A DNA stretch of 64,000 nucleotides, from assembly GCA_038373865.1 (NCBI GenBank), contig JAXGGA010003398.1, positions 1-64,000 of the forward strand, given 5' to 3'. The notes below the pieces were generated by a model. It did not search any database, was not told the DNA's origin, and worked only from the letters and a program-made list of their open reading frames with translations. The translations under genes were made by a program, and so were the position numbers. The DNA comes from Uloborus plumipes (Eukaryota > Arthropoda > Arachnida > Araneae > Uloboridae). Positions 47,201 to 58,024 of this stretch are shown here, piece after piece (positions within the stretch are counted from its first letter, which is position 1; every line of letters begins with the position of its first letter).

Positions 47201-48398
47201 TAATTATAATTGATTTAGTATTTATAAGATCATTTTCTATACCGTAAACAGGCTCCAATGATTTTTTCCCATTTCTTTTGTTTTAAGTTATCTTCTTCTC
47301 ATTAAATAATCTTTTGAAACTTAAATTAATTATTTATTAAAAGTGATACTTACGCTAAAAATGGCATCTAAAATCACGTTGATAAACATAAATACGCAAG
47401 CCATGCATTTGAATTTTATTTTTGTTTTATAGAGTTAGCAAGGAATTAATATGCAATAAACTCTAATATTGCTTTCAAAATTTCCCTTTCTATTATAGAG
47501 GCATTTTTTAAGGAAAGAGAATTTATGTTAGTTAAAAGGCGCAAACTCTACCTATGCAAAAAGTGGCAAATTTATAGAAAAGCTCGGGAAAAGTAAAATA
47601 TATATTCCGTCGACACATCACGTTTACGTAAAATTAGAAGACATCAGTAAATAAATATAAAATAAATGACTTGGAAGGAGAAAAAAACTGAAAATTCTGA
47701 CTTTTAAAACAGTGACTGGTTTGAATTTTTCTTCTTTGATCCTTGTAACGTGTCCAGGGTTTTAACAAATTATCAAGGGATACGATAAATTGCTGAATTC
47801 GGCTTACACGGAAAATTGCCTACGTTTTGTTGATCCTGAAGTTGTAAGAAAACTGCCAACGTAGTCTACGCGCATTAACTGCTAAGAAAGGTTAACTATT
47901 CTATTACTCATGAGTTTCAAAATTTAATAGATTTTTTTTTCTCTAAAAACACTTGAAAAATGTGTTCAACTTAAGAAAGACGTTTAGTATTCAATTACAG
48001 AAGGCAGTACAAATGCTTTGGAGCAAACATGTGCATTCCTGTGGGAAATACAGTTATCTTTTTTTTTTTTAATTTCCAATGGTTAGTAGTGCGAAAAATA
48101 TGCCACTTGTGCAGCAAAGAGCCCATAAAACATTTTACGTGAGTTGATTATTTTCTTAAGATTCAGAAATTCAGTTGAACTTTCAGCGTTTCAGAGTATT
48201 AATAGTGCTTCGGGTTTAGTCGTACCTTCACACCAGCAACATGCACAAATCCATCTTTTTAAAGTGCAAAACAACTTTTTAGAAAGTTAATACTTCATAT
48301 TTTAATACTAAATGGTTAATTGCAATTAGATAAAATGCAAATAAAACCCAAAGTTTGGGAAACATATTACAATATGAGTAAAAATGCGTGTACCGATA
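42576..48398. other. No gene recognised
   Basis: The longest stretch without a recognisable element. It holds A-runs (about 44180-44205, 44468, 45336), ATTT repeats (about 46930-46955), and a possible degenerate repeat at 44850-45060 with TTGACCCC words. A local duplication ATGCTGAAGCTTA flanks an A-run at 44450-44495. No frame with coding character was found. Confidence 0.5.
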
Positions 48399-48400
48399 TA

Positions 48401-49704
48401 CAGGGTGCGGCAAAAAAACTCGGATAAAGTTTGTCACGTCGTGACACCAGCACGTTTTACCGTTTTCAGTGAATTCTTTTTTAAAAATATTCTATATGTT
48501 TACCTGCATTGAGGAGTGCAGTGTCGATTTTGTATTCATCATTGCTGTTTGGTTTGCAGAATGGGGACAAAAAGATGCGTTGCTATTTTTTTACTGTTTC
48601 GAGCTGGTAAACGTCATTTCGTTTGCTCAAAATTCCCCGACAATCTGTTTCTGATGCAATTAGCCTGTACAAAGAGCTTGGTCATAAGGAGTGGAGGTCA
48701 TAAGGTCCAGGAAGTGGAAAAAAACGGACCTTGAGCATATTTTACAATCGTAGCCTCATCAAGAAGTGAGTGCGGCGAAATTCGAGGGTCTACATTAAAA
48801 AAATCGCTCGTGAGATCAAATCAGCGACAGATCAGTTTGGCGAATAACTAAACAAGAACTCAAACTGAAGCCGCACAAGCTCCAAAATGTGCAACTTCTT
48901 CCTGAAGAGAACAAGCGCGTGAGACTTCAAACTTGTCGCCAGCTCAAACAGTGGGCCGCAGGTGATCGGCGAAAACGCACCCTCTTCACAGATGAGAAGC
49001 TGTTCACTGTCGAACAGTTGCATAACCACCAAAATGACAGAATCTGGTTCACTGAAGCTCCTGGCACATCGGCCATTGTCGAACACCACCAAAATCCACA
49101 ATCGGTATTTCTCTGGGGAGGAATTTGATTTTGTGGAGGTTTTTGAGGAATTTCCTCTTGATTTTGTGGATTAAGGGGTCAAAATCAACCAAGAAGTGTA
49201 TCGCCCCAACATTCTTTAGGCCGCCGTACTTCTGTGAGCCCAGCAGAACTTTGGTGATGAAGATTGGATGTTCAAGAAGGACTCAGCACCGTCTCACAGG
49301 ACAAAAACGACTCAGATCTTGTGCCGGACCCATTTTTCAGACTTCATATCCTCTACGGAATGGCCCCCTACTGGACGGATCTGAATCCCATGAATTACAG
49401 TGTGTGGTCCATTTTGAAAGCTAGGGTCCGTGCTAAGCCCCGCAAAAGCTTGGAGTCGCTGAAGCTGTCGCTTCTTTGAGAATGATACCAATTGTCGCTG
49501 GAGGAGCTGCGGCCCATCGCTGAAAATTTCAAGTTACGTTTGGATCTATGTATCACCGCTGGAGAAAGCCACTTCGAAACCGGTTGAGTATATTGTTGTA
49601 AGGAGTCCATGTTAACATTATTAACTGTTGTTTTTTTCCAAAATCCTTTTATTTAATGAAATTATCACAATAAATCTTTGTCCGGGTTTTTCTGCCGCAC
49701 CCTG
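48401..49704 (+). mobile_element. Decayed mariner-type element (maT-like)
   Basis: A 1304 bp element with imperfect ~29 bp inverted ends starting CAGGGTGCGGCA, flanked by TA at 48399-48400 and 49705-49706. The ends differ at several positions. It carries one broken plus-strand transposase. The end sequence CAGGGTG is shared with the foldback at 61341-61875. Confidence 0.92.
48561..49587 (+). pseudogene. Mariner/maT-like transposase, broken
   Basis: Starts at ATG 48561 with MGTKRCVAIFLLFRAGK, a degenerate helix-turn-helix. Reading frame changes and stops follow at about 48730-48880. A long piece (48889-49128) contains LFTDEKLFTVEQLHNHQNDR with the first catalytic D, then SVFLWGG. The second D survives in a frame near 49280 (KKDSAPSHRTKTTQ). 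The last motif near 49380 reads TDLNPMNYSVW, with N where this group normally has its third D. Spacing of about 37 residues between the second and third positions, plus the D rather than E family motif, suggests a maT-like (DD37D) origin, although a frameshift in between makes the count approximate. It ends near CITAGESHFETG at 49587. Not functional. Confidence 0.85.
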
Positions 49705-49706
49705 TA

Positions 49707-50866
49707 TATAGCAGTAAATGTAACCGATAAAAGACGATGGTTTCTATTTATGAGAAAATCACACTTTGCTTCAAGTATTTTTTTCATGATAGTAACTTGT
49801 AAATATAATGTGTTGAATAATGTCAAAACATCCTGAAAACTTTCGACAATTAAAATTTTATAATACCACTTTTTGTATAGAATACATCTTCGGATTGTAC
49901 ATCTACAATTGTACTACTACAGATACATCTACAATTTTAAACTGATAAAGAAATTAACCTTTTGTTTGCGATTTTGACGCAATATACCACTTAAAAATTA
50001 CTAATTATAGTTTAAATTTATAAATTTATCAAAGTATTTGAAAGAGTAAAAAATATGTCCAATAAAAAATCAAAACTGTGTTTGACAAGTTTGTGTTTTA
50101 ATTTTAATTTTTATTTTTATTTTATTTCTTTATTTTTTTAATTTTAAAAGACAGCTTTCATGAGTACCATGAGTTTCCTGGAGTCTAATTATTCTTAAAT
50201 GTCTAAAGCGTCAAGATACAGCTGCATATTACGGAAAACAATCTTTGGTTTGACAAGAAAAACTGAGATGATATGGAATTGAAGTACGAGATTTAATGTA
50301 TTTTCGTATAAGTAACTCCAAAATAATAAGTTTATTCTTCCGTAGTTTCAAGTCAAGTTTTGTCTGTCTGAGTTTTTTTTAAGTCCATGTATGTTTTATG
50401 CAAATATATCACATGAATAATGTATGCAATTCTATGCAATGCGCTTTTCAATATCTGATTTTCTTGGAGTGCGGAATAAATAGAAAAGTTCTAAGAAATA
50501 TGAAATACTTTACAAGTAGTGCACACATAAATATTTACTTACATTGAAATATTTCATTAAATCATCAATGCAATTTTAAGTGGTTATTTAAAAGTACCTC
50601 AAAATGCATTTGCTGTAACAATTACCCATTTGCTTTAAATATTTATTGTCGGGGGCAGTTAAAGACAAACAATAGTTTTATAACACAGCACAATTCATAA
50701 TTCAATATCAAACCAGAAACATCAAAATAGAAAAAGCAATAAAGAAAACTTAATTTTGTAAAGTGCATGGTTTTAAAAGTGGTTTACATAATGATAAATA
50801 TAGGCGATAATATTTACGTAGAATAATTGAATATACGATTTGAAACTAAGAGCCAGATAAGAAACT
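49707..50866. other. No recognised feature
   Basis: AT-rich with a T/A simple stretch at about 50100-50150. Nothing coding. Confidence 0.5.
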
Positions 50867-50960
50867 TAAAGATGCACAAATATACAGGTTGTGCATCTTT
50901 AATAGTGGATTTAAACTTCACATCAATCGCACAAAGGTATTTTTTTCTACAGTTAAACAT
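50867..50960. repeat. Deleted relative of the 15.4 kb hairpin
   Basis: TAAAGATGCACAA and TTGTGCATCTTTA form a short hairpin around ATATACAGG. The following sequence matches that after the big hairpin (ATTTAAACTTCACATC, ATCGCACAAAGGTATTT). It is the same family with nearly all of both arms lost. Confidence 0.75.
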
Positions 50961-51780
50961 TATTTTTTTTCAACACAAAACGTACTAAACCACATTTGAT
51001 AACTTCAAAAACATCATAAACTATCCCATACTTACTTCAATGGAATGGAGAAAATTTTCAGCTAAGGGCACTGGAGAGTAGTTTTTTTTTTTTTTCTGTC
51101 ACAAATTTTGTGCACAGATATGCAGTATATGACGCATTGTATCATTTCCTCTACCCGAATACGAACACTATATTTCAAATAATGCCAATCAGAGTTTTAC
51201 TGGGCGACATTCTCCTTTTTTTCAGTTAGCTATTGACAGGATAAACTGACGGGCACAGCGACATATTTCTTTTCAAGAATTGAATAAATACCTTTGCATT
51301 TGAAAAATTAAATAGAAATAATCAATGTTTTGTGAAAGTCTGAAAAACTCTGCATATTTCAGCTACTAAAGCGTTTTCCTATTTAATACATTTCTTTTGG
51401 AATTTGTCAACCACATAAACTATCCTTCGCAGAACAATAAAAATGTTCAGCTACCGTAAGCCACGGAAAAAAAAGTAAAATAAAGAAAAATCATTTTTAA
51501 AAATCTATCAAAAAAAAAAAAAAACGAAAAGTCATTGATTGTTTACAGGTAACGTTCGATGTTTCACAGGTTTTGAGCAATTTCATGGGCAAAAAAAAAA
51601 AAATGTATGTTTATGAATTGTGAAAAACATTTGTAGCCGCTAGTAAGATATGTTCATCTATTCGAGTACCGGATTTGATTAGGTTCTGTTACAGCACCAT
51701 CCACATTTACTGAGTCCCAAAAGTAGGAAAAACGGTATAAAGATATTATAATGGTACACAAATGCTATTACTACTAATAA
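50961..51780. other. No recognised feature
   Basis: AT-rich, A- and T-runs, no supported gene or repeat. Confidence 0.5.
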
Positions 51781-53448
51781 CACTGTTCGACAAAAAAAAA
51801 CCTTGAAAATGCTTCTGGTATTTTGAAGGCTGATTCTTATGTAAAATGACCCCCTGAATCCGAATATGACCCCCGTTTTCCCCCATCACGTCCCAATTTT
51901 TTTTAAAACGCCCCCCTTTTTTTTTTCATTTTTCCTTAGTTTCAGGGCTATAATATTTTTTTTTGGAGGGGAAAGGAGCCTTATATTCACCAATAAATTT
52001 TTTTGAAGGTCAAGAGAGACTCAAAGTTTAAAATCATGAGCACCGAGAAAAAATCGGGGAACTTGGGGGGGCGTGGCCTCCCAAAATATTTGAAAAATCA
52101 CCAAAAACGATCTTTTTATTCTAGTTTCTTTAAAAAGACCTTTAAAACATTTTTTTCGGTGCAGAACCAGAGTATAGGATCCGCTCCTATGGCTCCTGGG
52201 TCAGAAAAAATTTTCACGCTGTAAAATTTTTTAAAAAAAATAAAATAATGCTTTAAAAATCGCACTTTGCACTCGAGTTTTAAAGCAGGTCTTCAGCCAA
52301 AAAAAAAAAAACAAAATTGTGGCTGATTCTTATGTCAAATGACTCCCTATTTCCAAATATGACCTCAGTTTCCCCCCTCCACCCCCTCTTTCCAGAGAGT
52401 CCCCCCCCCCCAATTCAGAGTCATTTTACTAATTCGGAGGGGAAAAGTACATTACGTAACCCGTTAACATAATTCTAAAAGGCAACAGAGGTTCAAAGTT
52501 CAAAATCATGTACATGTGTACCAAAAATATAAACTATGGCGGTGTACCCCCCCCCCCCAAAAAAAAAAATCTTCTTTTCTTGTTTGTCTAACAGACGTTT
52601 TAAACCTTTTTTTTTTTTTTTTTTGTGAAAAATCAGAGTATTGAATTTTCTTTTCTTTTTTTTTGGGGGGGGGGGAGGGGGAGGTATACCGCCCTAGTTT
52701 ATATTTTTGGTACACATGTACATGATTTTGAACTTTGAACCTCTGTTGCCTTTTAGAATTATGTTAACGGGTTACGTAATGTACTTTTCCCCTCCGAATT
52801 AGTAAAATGACTCTGAATTGGGGGGGGGGGGACTCTCTGGAAAGAGGGGGTGGAGGAGGGAAACTGAGGTCATATTTGGAAATAGGGGGTCATTTGACAT
52901 AAGAATCAGTCACAATTTTGTTTTGTTTTTTTGGCTGAAGACCTGCTTTAAAACTCGAGTGCAAAGTGCGATTTTTAAAGCATTATTTTATTTTTTTTTT
53001 TTAATTTTACAGCGTGAAAATTTTTTCTGACCCAGGAGCCATAGGAGCGGATCCTATACTCTGGTTCTGCACCGAAAAAAATGTTTTAAAGGTCTTTTTA
53101 AAGAAACTAGAATAAAAAGATCGTTTTTGGTGATTTTTCAAATATTTTGGGGGGCCACGCCCCCCCCAAATTCCCCGATTTTTTCTCGGTGCTCATGATT
53201 TTAAACTTTGAGTCTCTCTTGACATCCAAAAAAATTTATTGGTGAATATAAGGCTCCTTTCCCCTCCAAAAAAAATATTATAGCCCTGAAACTAAGGAAA
53301 AATGAAAAAAAAGGGGGCGTTTTAAAAAAAATTGGGAAGTGATGGGGGAAAACGGGGGTCATATTCGGATTCAGGGGGTCATTTTACATAAGAATCAGCC
53401 TTCAAAATACCAGAAGCATTTTCAAGGTTTTTTTTTTGTCGAACAGTG
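51781..53448. mobile_element. Foldback element, copy B
   Basis: A 1668 bp near-complete palindrome from CACTGTTCGAC to GTCGAACAGTG, closely matching copy A (16127-17829) but in opposite orientation. TAA flanks both ends (51778-51780 and 53449-53451), a likely 3 bp target duplication. Unlike copy A, the flanks are not palindromic. The CACTG end plus a 3 bp duplication is reminiscent of CACTA/EnSpm-type elements, but that is inference only. Short frames inside are not conserved genes. Confidence 0.9.
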
Positions 53449-53451
53449 TAA

Positions 53452-55820
53452 TTTACTTGTAGTCAAAAATTTACCAGCAGCTTAGTGATAGCTTGCATGA
53501 CGATATTATCTTCAATACTTAGAAGGGCTGCACTTCTGTTTTGCATGCCAACTTTTTTCAAACACCTCTTTTACAATCGCGTAACCAATAGTTTGTATGT
53601 TAATAATACTTTTATTCAGTTACCGAATGTGCTAATTAAAAAAAAAAATCATTTGAGTCATATTCTTTTACATTCTCTCAGTTAAGCCAGAACATGATTT
53701 CTCCTAATTTCAAATGCCTTTTTTTAAAAATAATTTCTTTTTTTTTTCTACTGCAATAAATGATTAAAATCTAAAATAACTATTTTTTTCAGTTGCTAGT
53801 TCTTTGTGTTTCCTGAACATTTGGAACATTAAGGAAGAAGCATTGTTTGACTGTTTGCTCCTCATTTACGGGGTATTTTCATTATATCATAGAAACTTAT
53901 TTAAATATATCTATACAATTAATTACTATATTTCCCACTTCCAGAATTACTCAAAATAATGCAATATTATTGAAAAAAACACATTATTTTACTGTTACAA
54001 ACACATTTGCATGTCATGCACTCTGTAATTATTAATTGGAGTTATGACTAATATTACGTTTTCTCAATTGTAGCTCATTAAAACAAAAGAGCTTCATGTT
54101 AAAAGCACTTCTCCAACCAGCTGCCGAGTTAACCAGGTTTGTTTACTAATTGGCCATTACCAGCTCTACCAGCGCGAATATTAATGCATATTGTCTCTGT
54201 TAGTATATTAACCTTATGTGTTTCGCAGAAATTCTAGGCGAGACAAGTGACTAATGTGTGCCTCCCCATGTTAGCTTGCGTATATTGATGTTATCTTGTA
54301 AGAGTTACGGAAGTTCATCTAATCCAAAATTCCTACTCATACATTATTCACGACTGCCACGAAATGACTTATTTTATAGTTAAATCATTAATATTTCAAA
54401 GTTGTAAGTGCTTAGAGAACTGGCTTATCTTCCTTTTATAAACAAATATATGGAGTAACCGGGAATATGTTTTGCCGTGAAAATATTTATAAGTACGAAA
54501 TGAAAAGGAAAGAAAAAACTCTACAAGTAAATAGTTTTATTAAGTTTGTTTTGCAATATTTATATCAGTTTCTAGAATAATAATGTGCTACGAACCACAT
54601 TCTGGCTTGGCATTTTCTTAAGAAGAATTGCCAGAAAAAAATAAAATATTCAAAAAAAAATATCGTAAGACACAAATAAATATTTAATAGATTGAAATTT
54701 TTTGTCCTATTTTGAAGTATCTGTATCGTATTTCATAACTATTGGTGTCTAAAATTTAATTTATTGCTATAGCAGCACGAAGTGCGTCTCATTTATAAGT
54801 GACCCTCCCCAGCACTTCCGCCCCTCCCCCCCCAAAAAAAAACTTTTCTTCGTAGCTTGTTTCTTTTGTTGCTTTGGTTAGCAAGTAGCTTGTGAACAGC
54901 TCTACCTTATAAAGTTTTTTTTAACTCTCATTGATCTGTTTGCTTTAATCCAAGTTTTACCGGATTTTCAGGTATATCATGTGATATTACTTCCCACTGA
55001 ATCTTTATCAGTCAAATACATTTCCATTTTAAACTTGCAAACGGTACAATTTGTGCAGTTCAGTTTCACGAAAGATACTCTTTCTTACGCCATTTTACAA
55101 ATACTTCAGTCAAGAATTTTGCTACTTATCTATACAGAATGTACGCCTGGGCCCATAACCTGCTGAATAATTCATGCAGAGATCAACAGTTTTTCTTATT
55201 TGAAAAACAATTTATTTTGACTATGAAGTAAACACGTTGAACAACTCTGACAAATCAAAATATTTAACGTGAAAAGACACTTATAACATTAAAACATGGT
55301 ATGAACTGTACAACTACAAAAATCACCGGAATGGCATCAGGTATATAAATTTAAAGACTTTTGCCAAACTGAAGTTTTAGATAAGTAAAACATTATGCAA
55401 ATTATTTTCATGGAGCCGATGGTATTTAAAAAAATTTAAAAGTTTAAATCTAACATTTAATGTGTTCATTAAGTACAAGTGCATTGAAATCTTTCATACC
55501 GCGTAGTTTAGATGAAATTTGTGAGGGAACGGAGGGGGGAGGGGAGTACAAGCGCCCAGATTGTTTTTTCAGTTCTAACGTGGTTATAAAATACAATAAG
55601 GAATTGTGTAAATGTATACCTCATACCCTACAGAAAAAAATCAAGGCATGATATGTATCTTTCAATTTTAGTTTTGAACATATTATGATTATTTTAGTTA
55701 ATTAGAAATATTTTCAAATCACATGGTTTTATAATTAAATAGTGTTACATGCATTTTTATTGTTGTCATGTTTTGAAACGTGCAAATTTAGTATTAAAAT
55801 TAATAATTTTTATAAACAAT
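53452..55820. other. No gene recognised
   Basis: AT-rich. The interval about 54090-54370 is of higher complexity, with motifs such as CTAATTGGCC and ATTAATGCATATT that resemble homeodomain or POU sites; it could be regulatory, but this is a guess. Nothing coding is seen. Confidence 0.45.
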
Positions 55821-55823
55821 TAA

Positions 55824-55967
55824 GGGCCATGCTCCACATCGACGTAAAGCAGAAAAAATAGGCAGAAGCGTAAAATGGATTCAATGGTGTTCCTATGGAA
55901 AGTACCTGGATTTTCGGTTTCTGCCTTCAGTTTCGGTCACGTTTTACGCTGATGTGGAGCATGGCCC
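55824..55967. mobile_element. Harbinger-type MITE
   Basis: A 144 bp element with inverted ends GGGCCATGCTCCACATC and GATGTGGAGCATGGCCC, extended by CGTAAA after two mismatches, and flanked by TAA on both sides (55821-55823 and 55968-55970). GGGC ends and a TWA duplication match PIF/Harbinger, as does the larger element at 37599-38705, but the two share little beyond the first bases. Confidence 0.85.
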
Positions 55968-55970
55968 TAA

Positions 55971-58024
55971 GGGTTGAAGTGATTGTATAAAACCTCTACC
56001 CTCTCGTTCCTAGAACCCTATATAAAGGACGGTAATATAATGTCGCATAAAATTTCAATTTCAATGCGGGATTTTTAAAACTATGCTTCAACTTCATTTA
56101 GCCTCATTTCAATGATAACTAGCCAGAAAAAAATGTAAAGGTTGGATTTTAAACATTAATTGGTTACGTCATTAGAAATGAATATAATACGCAGCATTAC
56201 TGAAAATCTCTTGTGGGTGATTTATATATTTCTAAAGTTTGAACAAATAACATTAAGTAAATTCCAAGTCAACTTTGCTGATCTGAAAAGGTTTATTAAC
56301 CATATTTACGTGATATGGATCACGACTTTGTAGACTATATACAATATTAGCAGTGACGTGAACATAAATATTTGCAAAAGCAGCACGACGAAATTTAATT
56401 GAACACGTGTTCTTATAAACTTTCCAATATTTTCAGACAATTATGAAAACATAAAGAAAAAGGGATTGAAAAATGAGGAAAATAACTGAGATATTTGTTT
56501 GTTGCTAAAAAAACTAATTCATGAAATGAATCAGAGAAATAAATAAATAAAACTCGAGAAAAAAAAGCTGCTGTCCTAAATTTCCATATTTTGCTGCGAT
56601 AAAAGATAATGAAAGTTGTAATTTATGTTTTTCTTTAAAACTGCCTCCTTTTATTATCTTAATTATTGGAGTTCTTTTTAACTTTATTTATCCAGTAAAA
56701 CTACGCTACAATATTCCATGTTCACATTTTCACACATATTAATTTTGATTTGACATTATACCCCTGTTGGTTTTCATATTAAAAATATTCCCAAAGCATA
56801 AAAGTTTAAACTAAAAAACCCAGTACCAAAACAAACGTTAAAAATATATCAAACCTACTTATGAAATTTATATTACGATTTCCACGAAAACATTATCGTT
56901 ACATTTCTTCTAATTTATACATGGTTTTTCCATTTCCTTGCATACCAAAACATTATTTTATACTTTAAACGTATATTCTAATGTAAATTTATGGGTTTTT
57001 CAGAGACCGAGGCTAGATATTTGGAAGATAGCCAGAGCGAAGCGATTAATTTTATTTTATTATGTGGAAACTATTTATAGATTAGTCTTTCCTTTTAAGT
57101 TGAATTATCTTCAAAGTGTAGACAAAAACAGTTTTGTCATATACATTCTTTTGGTTGCTGTTTAACAAAATGTTGCATTCTGAGTTTAAATGAATGTAAA
57201 TGGCTTGAACTAATGAGCACATGGCTTTAAAAAAAGTAAAACTTTCATTTTCACAATGTCGCCTTGGCTAGCTTATTTTTAAGTAAAAGAAAAAATATAC
57301 TAATGTAATAATAGGTTTAAAAAATAAATAAATAAAAGTTAATAACAGTGAGAGAAAAAAAACACAAACAGTTAATAAAATTGTACTTGATGTCCAGAAT
57401 TAATGTTTTCAAAATAAATGAATGGGGAAGGGGGGGGGCAGAACTCCAGATTAAATTACCACACCGGATAACGGCGTATTATGGAAAACACTTCACAAAA
57501 TCATATTTTTTAAAATACTGCATGTGTTGCGTAGTAAGACATCAATTTAAAGAAATTTACACCTCGTTTTCCACCCATCATGTTTAATTACGCAAGCACA
57601 TTGTGCAAAATGTTCAATTAGAGATGTCTAATGTTGGAGCCTTTAATTAGAAACAACATTAAATACGTAATCTTAGTGCTTCGACACATTTTGGCGTATC
57701 ATACTATTAATAGTTTTTTAATGCTTCACAAATGCATTTTAAAAGTTTTTATAGTTATGTCTTTATCGGGGTTGATAAACAGTGTTTTTTACTTCCCCAC
57801 ATAAACGAATCACGAGGCATGTGGAATGAACAGAAATACAGATCAAGTATTTGTCGTGAAACAAACGATTGAAACATGGAACATTTACAGCCTCCCCTCC
57901 CCTTTTTTTATGTTTTTATTTTCATTTAGCTTATTGTAATATGATAATAGTTACGAAAATTTAAGTTTTTGAAATTGAATGCATGTTTTTGCTCACCCTG
58001 TACTTGATTTTAAGTCTACTATTA
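55971..58024. other. No recognised feature
   Basis: AT-rich; a G-run at about 57430-57440. No supported gene. Confidence 0.5.
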
